Positions 23,611 to 34,800 of a stretch of 64,000 bases of DNA are shown in pieces. Every line of letters begins with the position of its first letter. Within the stretch, counting starts at the first letter, position 1. Position numbers and translations under genes: made by a program. Source of the DNA: Calycina herbarum. Its lineage: Eukaryota > Ascomycota > Leotiomycetes > Helotiales > Pezizellaceae. Under the pieces are notes generated by a model. It was given only the letters and a program-made list of their open reading frames with translations. It had not been told where the DNA came from and did no database searches. The stretch is taken from positions 1 to 64,000 of the forward strand of contig LLEY01000122.1 in NCBI GenBank assembly GCA_001414485.1. Reading direction: 5' to 3'.

Positions 23611-23841
23611 ATACCTTAATCCTAAAGAGAGACTAGTAGATAGCTACTGTAATCGTATATAAGATAGTAATCTTATATAATTTGTATAGGAAGCCGAAAG
23701 GTTTAGTTATAATTAGTACTTTTAGTACTAATTCCAGACCAATTTCTGGCACACCCTTAGCTGAGCTCATTTACTCTTATATCTAAGAAATGAAAAAAAC
23801 TCGATTGTGCGAGCCGTACAGGGCCTTATGTCACTATTGTC

Positions 23842-23880
23842 TCGCTATCTCGCTGTCTCGTTGTCTCGCTGTCTTTGCTA
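23842..23880. repeat. Short tandem repeat, 8-bp unit TCTCGCTG
   Basis: TCTCGCTA, TCTCGCTG, TCTCGTTG, TCTCGCTG follow each other immediately outside the inverted-repeat end near 23828. It is a simple-sequence repeat with no coding meaning. Confidence 0.7.
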
Positions 23881-24031
23881 ACTCTATTCTTCTACTCGTA
23901 TCTCTACTTCTATATTCTTATTATCGTAGCCTTATTATCGTATCTGCCATGCTATAAACAACGGTTAAGACTAAAAGCTTCTCTACCTTTTGTACACGGA
24001 GAACAAACATTGTATTAGTTGCATTTTGCTC

Positions 24032-24347
24032 ATGCTTCTTTTGGTTTGTTTGAAAAGTACTAAATTATGCGAAGGTGGTGATGCTTCAAGTGATGAAACT
24101 TTTCCAAAACCAAAAATGTGTTTTAGTAACAGCGAGTGTTATCCAATTTCGGTCATAAATACCACAGCTGAAAGTAAAATGCCAATGTAGTTGGGGTCAC
24201 ATAAAACATAATAGAATTGGTTACTGTGGCCACGTAATCAGAATGACTTGCAAGGGAAACCCCAAGTTTCACCTAGATGAAAGTACTAATCAAGGATTCG
24301 GTATTATTACTAGACGGTGCCCATACTGGCTGACTAAAATATCTTGA
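24032..24347 (+). pseudogene. Possible small Cys-rich secreted protein, frameshifted or mis-spliced
   Basis: A frame from the ATG at 24032 reads a short hydrophobic start (MLLLVCL), then Cys-containing KLCEGG, MCFSNSECYP, and stops at 24188. From about 24159 a second frame, +1 relative to the first, reads KCQCSWGHI, IGYCGHV, MTCKGN and RRCPYW and ends at TGA 24345. Joined by a single shift between about 24159 and 24187, the product would have eight cysteines after the hydrophobic segment, an even number typical of disulphide-bonded secreted effectors. No intron of normal length reconciles the two frames. The hydrophobic leader is short and the 5' end may be lost at the transposon edge near 23830. 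I do not recognise a family. It could be chance, but base composition is balanced here, unlike the flanking RIP-affected DNA. Confidence 0.3.
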
Positions 24348-24431
24348 CGAAAGAATAAAAAGTAACTCAAGTATGTCTTTCTACGCCCTCTACAAATACC
24401 ACCGAAAGCAGCCATCATTCCATCAATCCTA

Positions 24432-24958
24432 TCATAATCTTCTAGCCTTCTGACCTTCTAGTTGTGATTCATACTTTAAGCCCAACATTTCCTTCATGCC
24501 ATGATCCCTTCTGTAAGGAAAAGGAGCAAACCCCAACTCGCTCTCCATTAAAGGAACCCTCGTCCACCTGCACAAGTGCTGGTTCATACTCTGGTTCTCC
24601 TTGGTCTTCCATTGTCTTCCCCAATGAGATTGGGGAAATTCGTACTGTAATCTATAATCAAAGGAACATTTGAAGCCAGTTTTTGCTTTGAAATCCATGT
24701 CTATGAGAGATATACTGGTACTAGCAAGCATTTCCTTTAAGAACTTCTCTGCTCCATCGACTTCGTATGCACTATCGATGATAAGTGTAAGAGTTTCGAG
24801 TCTGCTGTTTCGACGAAGGAAGTGGTGGAGGGCGGAGAAGAAAAGATGATTCCCAACTGTGACTTCGATGGTGAGATGGCGGATATTGGTAAGGTGTTTC
24901 ATGCAAGAAAAGGGGTTGGTAACCATCCATTTAAAACCTATATGTTCAGTGTGAACAC
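24432..24958 (-). pseudogene. 5'-truncated member of the unknown gene family
   Basis: The minus-strand frame from 24958 to the TGA at 24432 is open; the first ATG is at 24926. It contains LTIEVTVGNHLFFSALHHFL followed by SRLETLTLII, matching the core of the 685-2067 protein (GDPLYYSIVQRF, then IKELKIEL). The frame continues upstream of the ATG as EHIGFKWMV, typical coding sequence, until it meets in-frame stops inside the ACTACT-rich sequence that begins near 24958. The N-terminal two thirds expected from the relatives is absent. I read it as a gene cut by an insertion or rearrangement. It could still be expressed as a short 164-aa protein. Confidence 0.55.
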
Positions 24959-25345
24959 AAACTACTCAACTACTCACTACTACTCGAGTAGTACTCTTGA
25001 GTACTAGAGTAGAGTATGAGTAGCGGGTCGGATGAGTAGAGTAGAGTAGTGACTTAAGACTACTCGAGTAGTCTTGAGTAGTCTTAGTAATATTTATATA
25101 TTTGCATTTATAAGGCTTATGAAGCTTATTATTATAATATTAGTAGTTATATATAATAAAAACTTCTTTTATAATTATATAATTAATGGCTAATCTATTA
25201 AGACTATTATTAAAGAAGTTACGTAGTAGACAGAGTAGAAAGAAGATCTCGCTTAAGCTCCCGGGCAGCCCCGGAACGCCACTCCGATGCTACCCCGAGC
25301 CCAGGCCCGACTCGGCCCGCACTACTCCACTACTCTAGAGTTCTA
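24958..25345. mobile_element. ACTACT-rich element, possibly a non-autonomous DNA transposon
   Basis: Starts ACTACTCAACTACTCACTACTACTCGAG and ends with CACTACTCCACTACTCTAGAG, so both ends carry pure (ACTACTC)-type runs. Just inside each end lies a GC-rich CGGGTCGG / CCGACTCGGCCCG stretch and the centre is AT-rich. CTACTC-type ends next to GGGC/CGGGTCGG motifs recall hAT-related elements, but no matching 8-bp duplication was found, so the ends and class are uncertain. It abuts and probably truncates the gene remnant at 24432-24958. Confidence 0.35.
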
Positions 25346-25828
25346 GGAATTTATGGGCTTAAGTTGAGAGTCGGTTCCTGCTGGTTATTCAGTAGGGAGT
25401 GCTGCAGTGTTTACTTGAATCAGAAGAAGCAGAGAATAAACCAGATGAGTATTGAAAACTGTTTTCGCATCTCCCCATTTTATCCTTTGAAAGTCTACCG
25501 TCTCTATTCAGTCTCCGCGCTGTGATTCAGAATACAAATACAATAAGCTTTAGTTTGAATAACTACGGTGTGATTCCACCCTTGAGATTTGACTAACTGA
25601 ACTTGATCTTACTACTTTAGATTGCCTTGAATAAGATTCACACTATGTCAAGATTCAAATAAATATAATCCCAACTTCTTTCCTTACACAAATACATAAA
25701 TATTTACTTAAACTCCTTCATTCATCTATACACCAATAAAATAAAAAAGGCTATAAATCTTTTCGACTATATAGCGCAAGTTTATATCTAAATTAGGAAG
25801 CGCGAATTTCATCACAAACTATAAAAAG
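25346..25828. other. Gene-free spacer before the LINE
   Basis: Mixed composition, without a coding frame or repeat that I can identify. It ends at the 14-bp target site of the LINE. Confidence 0.45.
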
Positions 25829-25842
25829 CAATCAGAACAGCA
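25829..25842. repeat. Target-site duplication of the LINE, left copy
   Basis: CAATCAGAACAGCA here and again at 36782-36795, directly outside the LINE 3' tail. A 14-bp duplication is in the range made by target-primed reverse transcription. Confidence 0.85.
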
Positions 25843-26559
25843 CACACACCTTTTTTCGTAGATCGAATTTTTTGTTCTAAATCACTCGCTCTTACCTACT
25901 CGCACTTAATAAGCCGATTTCCTTCTATAGAGACCTCCCTTAGGAGGCCTCCGGCCTCACCTACGCCTCTAAGAAGAGACCTAGGAAAAGGGGGAGGGCG
26001 CCCGATCCCCCCCCTTCCGAATATACAACAGCACTTTGTCTTAGCAACTTCTAAAGCTCTTGAGCGTAGTACTATAGGCCAAACCTTCTTCGGAGGAACT
26101 GCAGAAGCTGTAGATCACCACCTAAGCACTGCTCTTGACAAAGCCTCTCCTAACCTTCTTCCCTACCTCCGAGCCTTTTATACTTAAGTTGCCGATATCA
26201 GCCTACTATTCTACTAAGCATACATCTTAGGGACACCCCCCCTACTACCCTTGATCTTAGAAACCTCCTCTATTACATATAGAGAGGGCCCTACACCATC
26301 TACGACTCCTCCCCCCCCCCTCTAGGCTCGGCTGAAAAATTTTCATACGCATAGACCGCAAAAGGTGCCTTAGCGCCTAAAAGCATACTAGTAATAATAC
26401 CCTACTCTCTCCCTCTCTCTACTAGTACTTCAAAGCTATAGAAAGACAAGAACAAGGGTTCTTTAGCTAAACCAGACCTTAGAGTCTTTATCCGACTACC
26501 CCCTAATTCCCTGGAAAGGAAATATTCTACTCTAGCTATCTTTCTTACCCTCTATAATC

Positions 26560-27070
26560 TAAAGATAGACTATAAAGAGCTTATATAAGAGGTCTTCTCG
26601 GTTAGCTCTGGTTTCGCTATTATACTAAAGAACAAGGCTACCCTAGAAGCCCTATTATCGACAAAGAAGGCATTTATATAGACGCTATTCTCTATAGCTA
26701 AGATTAAGACCTTATAAAACTAGGTAGTATACCGCTTATTAGGGATACTCTAAAGTATCGAAGCCGTCGAGATTAACAAAAAAGGAGTAATTATATTAAC
26801 CCTCGTCTCTACTACTTCTAAAGTAGTAGCTATAGTAATCAAGGAACGAATCGGAATAGCCTCTATAAAGGTTAATATAACAAGGATCTCGCTATCGGAT
26901 AAGCTATTCTACACCTCCTAGACTATCTTCTTTAAAGAGGAAGAAGCCTAGGACAGCTACGCTATCTCAGACATAATATCTCTTCTTAGCAGAAGAGTCT
27001 TCTTTAAACCTCTTCCTAAGGTTTCTATAATTATATAGTACTCTAAGTACTAGAGGTAGTATAACTAAAG
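26560..27070 (+). pseudogene. LINE ORF1 remnant
   Basis: In one frame, interrupted by TAG, the region reads KKAFIYTLFSIAKIKTL, then KGVIILTLVSTTSKVVAIVI and ISLSDKLFYTS, the pattern of the gag-like ORF1 in Tad-type elements (nucleic-acid binding, particle formation). Stops occupy presumed Trp/Gln positions. The ORF1 boundaries cannot be set. Confidence 0.5.
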
Positions 27071-27377
27071 GAACTATAGAAAGAACCAACGGTGCCGTCT
27101 ATGCAGTACTACTTAACACTCTAAAGACTTTCACTCTACATATTTAAGATATATATAGTATAAGCTAAAGTGTCTATATTATAGTAGACCTTACGCCTTA
27201 GACGACCTAGGGTACTAGCTTAGACTAAGGAACTCAGAGACACGTCTCTTAACCGAGAATAAGAGAACTATTTAGTAAGTATATAATAAAATACAGATAA
27301 GAAGAGAGGAAGACTCCTCTTATAGTAGCCGAGACATAGAAGCTCCGGCTACTCTATAAGCTAGAGTAGACAGCTCT

Positions 27378-27500
27378 TCTAACTCGACTACCTCGCCTAC
27401 TCCGCCTACCTTACCTACCTCGCCTACTCCGCCTACCTTACCTACCTCGTCTACCTCACCTTCCTCGCCCCTCTCGCCTCTCCCGCCTACCTCGCCTATC
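27378..27500 (+). repeat. Pro/Thr/Ser-coding minisatellite inside the LINE
   Basis: Units of CCTACCTCGCCTACTCCG and CCTACCTTACCTACCTCG type alternate several times. The plus strand encodes a Pro-Thr-Ser linker (PTSPTPPTLPTSPTPP). The region has kept C-rich codons because CpC and CpT are poor RIP targets. The antisense frame encoding Gly-Glu-Val repeats is a shadow. Confidence 0.7.
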
Positions 27501-27599
27501 TTACTATTATAAGAAGATGATTTTAACACTCTTATAGACACTTCTATAGAAGAGGCTCCCGACGACCTCTCTATTCAAAGAACCCGAGGAAATACTATT

Positions 27600-30500
27600 A
27601 TAGTTTCTCTATAAGTAGATAAGGGCTTACTAAAAACCACTGCCTCTAAGTTCTACAGATTAACGTTTATAAGTCTAGCGAGTACTAGTAGCTAGTTCTC
27701 TAACTAGCTTACTCTAGACGAGTCAACATAGTCCTTATCTAGGAACTATATATATACTAGAGAGAGATTAGCTATTAGATTATAAGACGCTACTCGAATT
27801 ACACCTGCTTTATACCTATATATAACTAGAACGATAACCTCTCTAGAGTGCTTATATTTATATAAAAAGAAGCAGGGATTCTCTTAAGTTAATAAACACC
27901 GATTATACCCTCGCTTAAATACCGAGACCTTATTTATATCGAGATTACACTCTTCTAAGGCCTCCTGTTATATATTCTTAATATATATAACGCCCCTCTA
28001 GGCGCTAAGAGCGCTAGAGAGGCTATTAACCTCGTTCTTTACTTATAATATATTACTATAACGAATACTCTTATAGCCAGTAACTTAAATCTAAAGAGCC
28101 AGCTCTAATAACTGGATTTCCTTAGGTAAGAAAGTATACAAGCTCCCTCGCTTATTAACTAGACAGAGGACAGAGGGCTATAACTCTCTACCCTTTCTAA
28201 GACGTAAACGTATAACCTTAGTAACACCCTCGACCTTGCCTTTTACTTAAGCAACCTCTACTAAAGAGGGGCGTCTACTAAGATAGACCTTACCTTTAAG
28301 TATAGCTCTAACTACCTTCTACTTCTTACCTAGCTTCCGTATATAGGAAACCTAATAGAGAAGGATCCGCCTTTAAAACTTAGTACTCTTAACGTTAAAA
28401 CCTTCGAGACTACTCTCTAAAGTAAGCTTGAAACATAATAGCTATACGAACTTACGTAATAACTAAACACGGAATCGCTAGAGGCCTTAGTAGGATTTAT
28501 TACTAAGAGCATATATAGCGCGTACCTCTATAGTACTAAGCGAGGTCTCAGATATAGATTTAGACACCCCTAGTAAAACAAGGAATACTAGACAGCGGCT
28601 ACTAAGGTAAGGCAGGCACAAAGACTTAATACAAGCCCTCGAGCCTTAAAGTCTCTTTGTAGAAGTCTAAGGTAGGAAATCTAGAAGGTAAAGAAAGAAC
28701 ACTTCTATAACCTAATCGATAAAGCTACGAAGAGCAAAGACGTCTTTAAGATTTATAAGTAGTACTAGAGCACTAGAATATATAAGTCTCCTCTCTTAAG
28801 AGACTCAGCAGGTCAGCTATCCTTTACTACTTAGGAGAAGCAGAAGATTCTCGTATAAGAGCTGCTTATAAATAAGACCGAAGTCGGGGATATACTATTT
28901 AACACCCTAACTACTTCTACTTAGGCTCTCTCGTAGACAGACCTTACTTTACATAAGGTCGAGGAATCGATCCTCGATAAAGCTTTAACTATACTAGAAG
29001 AAGACAAGCTAGTAACAAGGGTTCTTAAAGTAGCCTAGCTATAGATCTTAAACCTTGTCTTCCTACTATTTAGAGGCTATATAGAGACAGGCTTCTACCC
29101 GAAGATCTTCCGATCTACTATCATCGCTATTATCCTAAAACCTAATAAGAAAGACAAGTCCTTCTCTCGAGTATACTAGCTAATTACTCTGCTCTTAGTC
29201 CTTAGAAAAGGGTTTAAAAGGCTCCTCGCTAAGCGAGTCTCTTAGATAGCTATTAAGCACTCTATTCTAGGGTAGAACTAGTTCAGAGCTCTTCTACTAA
29301 GAGCCGCTATAGATCTTACTACCTATCTTACCTTCGATATTAAGTCAGCTCTTATAGACAAGTAGGAAGCCTCTCTTCTTATACTCGATATTAAGAGCGC
29401 CTTTGATATAGTACTCCCTAGCCACCTGATTAAAAGGTTAAGAGAGTAAGAATAGCTATATTACTTCGTAGAATAGGTCTTCTCTTTCTTAACTAATAGA
29501 TTAGTAAAAGTAAAGCTTAATAGAGAAGTAGGCGACGCTACCCCGCTTTAGTATAGCCTTCTATAAGGCTCGCCTATCTCACCGATCCTCTTTATACTCT
29601 ATATCTAGCCTCTCTTTAGATTAGGAGTTAGTTCTCTCCTAGTAGTATAGAGATTCAGCTACGCTGATAATATTAGATTACTTACTTTCGAGCCTTTAAA
29701 AGCAGGGAATATCAAGGACCTAGCAAAGCAGATAGCAAGTGTACTTAAGTAGGGTATAGACGAGGGTATTACCTTTAATACTGAAAAATCAAAACTTATC
29801 TACTTCTCTTATAAAAGAAAACAAAGAGAGAGAGGTATCTAGCCCCTCTCTACTATTATAGTTAAAGGAAAGATAATAGAGCCTATATAGAAACTCCGGT
29901 AGCTTAGTATCTTCTTCGACCCCTGCCTTACCTTTTATAGTCACGTTAAAAGAATAGCTAGTAAGGCTACACTTATAGCTAATACTCTTAAAGAAATAAT
30001 AAACATAGTAAGAGTATCTCTCTCGTATCTGCTAAAATAAGCAGTTACTACTTATATCCTCTCGATCGCCTATTTTAAGCACGAGACCTAGTACCCTAGT
30101 CGTACGAAAACAGGCTAAGCAGGTACTATAAATAACTAGATCAGCCGCTACCTAACTCTCCTAGATAGAGTAGTTATAAAGTATACTAGGATTATCCTCC
30201 TAGTCTATAAAACCACTCCTACCTCGGTACTTCTTATGAAATCTAGCCTTCTAGCCGCTGAAATTACTCTTATAGTAAAAAGCAGAGCTTTTAAGACTAG
30301 AACTCGACAACTCGACTTAGTATACCTGCTTAAGCAATATATAAATAACTCTTACTTAAAGGCTAGGCTTATTTACCGCTCTTCTAAACCTCTCCCCTCT
30401 TTAGAAGAAGTCGATCTAATTCAAGATCCTCTATAGAGTAGAGGGTTCAACTACTAAGCCCGCCTTTTTAAGGTAGCCGGCCCGAGCTCTAGTAGTAATA

Positions 30501-31383
30501 AAGACTCTTACAAAGCCGAATTCCTTAAATTCCTCGCCTCTGTTCCGTCTATAGACCTAGTTGTATTTACTAACAGCTCTCGCTTAGACGATAAAAACAT
30601 AGGAGGCGTATACCTTATAAGAGAAGGGGTTATTTTAAATACAAAGCTCTTCTCTTTTAGTAAAACCTTAGAAATATATAATATAGAAGCAAGAGCCGCC
30701 TTATACAGTCTTAAGCTTACTCTCGTATCCTCTTTTTAGTCCTTAGCTATAAAGTGCTAGATTTGCCTTAATAACCTCGAGGCTATACTATAGCTAACCC
30801 ACCGATTCTATAGCATCTTATAAGAAACCTTTAATAAGGTATTCAACTTTACTCAGCTATACCCGGGGAAGATCTAGATATAGTAGTACTCTAGTTATAT
30901 AGGAATTTAAGAGAATGAAATTACCGACAAAGTTATAGAGAAAGCAGCTCAAACACCCCCCCCTAGCTCTTCTTTACTCTATACTACTATACTTAAGAGA
31001 GAAGTTAAAGAGACAGAGGTTAAGCTCGTAAACAAGCTTTAGCAGATAACACTCCCGGATATCTATAAGAGGCTAGGTCTTACTTCCTAGCTCTCGAAAC
31101 CTAGGACTCTCTAGCTACTAAGAGAGGTCCTAGCTTAGCTTATTATAGCTCGTACTAGTTACAGAGACTTTATAGCATACTACCTTTGATTCTACTATCT
31201 TAATATATTACTAGAATCCGGGAATTACAAATATAAAAAGGCTAAAGTATAATTCCACCTACTCTTCTATAGGCTTACAAAGAACAAAGAGCTAAGGCTA
31301 TTAGCTAAGGCAGAGAGAAATCCTCAACTCCTATTCAGACCTAGTTATAAGAAGCTCTTTAACAAGGTCTATTCTAAAACCAA
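27600..31383 (+). pseudogene. LINE ORF2 remnant (reverse transcriptase, RNase H)
   Basis: Reverse transcriptase motifs are plain between 29100 and 29820: LILDIKSAFD (motif A), GSPISPILFILYI (motif B) and RFSYADNIRL near 29660, where the catalytic YADD has become YADN by a G-to-A change. RNase H follows at about 30550-30960 (FTNSSR, GGVYLI, ENEITDKVIEKAAQ). The C-terminal part continues across the Gypsy into 36482-36510. Dozens of TAG/TAA stops preclude function. Confidence 0.85.
31379..31383. repeat. Gypsy target-site duplication, left copy (ACCAA)
   Basis: ACCAA directly before the 5' LTR and repeated at 36477-36481 directly after the 3' LTR. This proves a single insertion into the LINE ORF2. 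Confidence 0.9.
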
Positions 31384-31566
31384 TGTAACAGTCCTAGTCA
31401 CATACGACTGGATCACGTGCCGAGGTTCTACCGAAGTCTCGCTTAGTGTACATAAATAGAGACAGAGCGTACTAACTCTCCTCTTCTCTCTTTAGTTTAG
31501 TTTTCTTCGAATATAGGTACTATTTTACAAGCATCTCTTTTAGTGTATTTATAGAAGGCTGTTATA
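31384..31566 (+). repeat. 5' LTR of the nested Gypsy
   Basis: 183 bp, TGTAACAGTCC...CTGTTATA. Relative to the 3' LTR it carries about 14 differences, all C-to-T or G-to-A. Confidence 0.9.
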
Positions 31567-31899
31567 CTAAAACTAAACTTACACTCTCGCCTAGGAAGGC
31601 ATACGAATATCCTAAAACTAACGAACGAAAACATATATATTCACCTTATAGCAAATCCCTTCGTACGCGGTAACAAGTTACGACGCTCCTCTCTTAGCTA
31701 GCTCGATAAGCAATTAGACGAAGAGCCTCTACCTTTACCTTTACCTTTGCTACCTACTATTAACACTAGCTCTCGAAAGACTAAGACCTCTTCCTAAGCT
31801 ATAGCACCACCACCTCTACCTACTAGTAAGGCTACTGCTAGCTCTTCTATAGTAGCAAAGTCTAAGTTACCTCCTTCTCTTATAGTTGATAATACCTTA

Positions 31900-34800
31900 T
31901 AATAAATCCTTTAGACGATAACTACTCTTATAGATAAGGTCTACTACCTTAAAGTTAATACTAGATCCACCTCTTAAGTAGTAGAAATGTACGTACGCTA
32001 TAAATATACCTCTATAGAGCTTAAAGCTGAAAAGGTTACCTAATCTACTCCTACTGCCTAGTCTTCTAAGAAGACTAGTAAAGTAGAGAATCTACGTACG
32101 TTTATAATAGAAGACGACTAGATTATATATAATACTTAGGAGACTAAAATTATAGCAAAGCTATATATTAATACCGACTACTTTGAATCTAAGGAGGCAA
32201 AGATAAACCTAGTATATCGCGCTACTACTAGCTAAGCACGTAATTATATTTACCTAAAATATAAGTTCGATACTAATAACCGATTTACCACTTATAACGA
32301 GATACTAGCTTACCTCTATAATATTATAGTTAGTCTATACGTTCGTAACAAGGCTTATAAGAAGTACTAAGAGCTACGAATAGCTCGAGAGACGTTCTAC
32401 GAGTTTCAAGTAAAGTTTCAGAAGCTAGTAGACGAGTCTAGGGCTCTAAAGCAAGATAGAATTAACAACCTTTTTAATAAGTTAACTATTAACCTTCGAC
32501 AAGCCCTTATAGTTATTAGACTTTAAGCTAAGAGAGACATAGACCTCTTTTATACTCTTACTAGTAGCGTCGACAACGACCTACGAGACATTATAGAAGA
32601 AAAGACTAGAAAGCGTATAAGTAAGTATCTACCTACTATAGCTATAAATATAGCTACAGCTATACGTTTTCTAGAAATTCCTACTTACGTAGCTAGTATT
32701 TACCTCTCTACTAATATGTATTATAACTATAGAGAAGTCGGCTATTATATCAAGTCCTACCTATAGCTAAGAGTCTATAAGAAGGTAGACTTAAGCGAGC
32801 TAGAGAAGGAAGAAGAAGCTAGATCTAAGTTAGGAAACGACTATATCTAAAAGAAGACTCTACCTTAGGTAAATATAGGATTAATCTCTTTAAGATTAAT
32901 CTATAGTTATTAGTTAGTAGAAAAGCGTTTACTTTACCTAGTATAATAACAATTAATAGATATAGTATATAAACCACTGCTCTTAGTAACCTAGAAGCAA
33001 ATACATTCTCTTTTATAGACGCTTAATTCGGCTATAACTTAGCGAGGTTCTATAACCTTAAAATAAAAAGACTTCCTATACCTATAAAGATTCGTAGATA
33101 TAACAAAGAGATTAGTAGAGAAGCTACTTACTACCTCCTCTCTAATTACGTATTAGATAGCTATAAATTCTTTAATATACCCTTTATTCTACTAGACCTA
33201 GGATTATACAACGTTATCCTCGGCCGAAAATTCTTTAAATACTTTTATATTAATATCGACGTAACTTATCGAAAGTTACTCTAGCTAGAAGAACTTAAGC
33301 CTCACTTCTCTACTCGGCAGCCTACCCCTCTCTTACGCGAAGCTATTCGTCCTAAGAACCCTACGCTCTTTTACTAGAATCAGGCAGACGCTTGTAACCT
33401 TATAATAGAAACAGACGAATTACAAAGACAGAATAGCCGATCTATTCTAGAACTTAGTATAATAGAACATCCGGAATATATACCTACGATCTACGAAAGC
33501 AACTACTAGTCTTCTATATAAGCATAATACTAGATTATGAAACAGGAACTCGAGGGATTACCTAAGAAAGTACTTACCCTAGTCTATTAACAAAAGCCCT
33601 TTCTAAAGTAAGAACCTTCTATAATAATTAATATCTCTACTATATCCGTAGTAGGAATACACTACTATTTACTTTAGGAAGATAGTAAGATGTTCACTAC
33701 CAGCTTATATAAGATTAACAGTATTATAGCTAGACGAGAAGAGGATTATATAGTAATACCAGAGGTTCTAGAAAAGTACGTAGATTTTATAGACGTATTC
33801 TCAAAAGAAGCTTTAGATACTCTACTACCTTACCGATATTATAACTATAAAATACAGCTAGAAGGAACAAATACCCTTAGATATTCCCTACTATATAAGA
33901 TGTCGACTAAAGAGCTACTTGCTATAAAGGAATACATCTTAGACAACCTTTATAAGGGATTTATAGAGCATAGCCAGTCCTCTTTTACTACTCTAGTACT
34001 GTTTATTAAGAAGGTAGACGGAAGATTACGCTTTTATATCGACTTCTAGAAGCTTAATAACCTTACTCGAAAAGACCGCTATCCACTTCCTCTTATTAAT
34101 AAAACGCTAGCCCGTATTAGCTAAGCTTATATCTTTACGAAACTCGATATCTGTTAAGCTTTCTATCGTATACGAATAGATCCTAATTCTAAAGAACTAA
34201 CCACTTTCTATACACGTTATAGAACGTATAAGTATAAGGTTCTGCCCTTTAGACTTACGAATAGACTATCCACGTACTAGTAGTATATAAACGACGTACT
34301 TTTCGACTATTTAGACGATTTCTACTCTACTTACTTAGACGACATCCTTATCTATTCTTTAAACATATTAGAGTACGAGGAACATATATAAAAAGTCCTC
34401 TAGTAACTACGAGATGCTAGCTTATAAGTAGATATTAAGAAATGCGAATTTAATATTAAGAAGACAAAATACCTTAGCTTTATTATTAGAACTAACAGTA
34501 TTAAAGTAGATCTAGAAAAAGTTATAGTAGTCTAGAATTAGCAAGTACCAGATATAGTAAAAGGCGTCTAGAGCTTCCTAGGCTTTTATAACTTCTACCG
34601 GAGGTTTATACAAAATTACGGAATTATTATAAAACCACTTACATGTCTTATAAAGGATAACGTACCCTTTAACTTCGACAAAAGCTGCTAGGACGCTTTT
34701 AAGGAGCTGAAAGAATACCTTATAACGGCACCAGTCCTTCGCTACTACTCTCTAGAGCTTCCTACGATGATCGAGATAGACGCCTTAGATAGGATAATCG

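Larger units (their letters stand above)
15628..23828. mobile_element. Small inverted-repeat DNA element carrying two Copia insertions
   Basis: Near 15630 the sequence reads AGGCCCTATACGGCTCG; near 23810-23828 it reads CGAGCCGTACAGGGCCT, its reverse complement apart from one transition. Everything between, apart from the two Copia elements and their 5-bp duplications, amounts to only about 0.6 kb with no coding capacity, which fits a non-autonomous terminal-inverted-repeat element. I could not find a convincing target duplication outside the inverted repeats, so the exact ends and superfamily are undetermined. Confidence 0.45.

Noticed and set aside
27320..27541. Minus-strand Gly-Glu-Val repeat protein
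   Set aside because: Antisense of the Pro/Thr/Ser-coding minisatellite of the LINE.
30236..30436. 66-codon frame as a separate gene
   Set aside because: It is a stop-free piece of the LINE ORF2 remnant.
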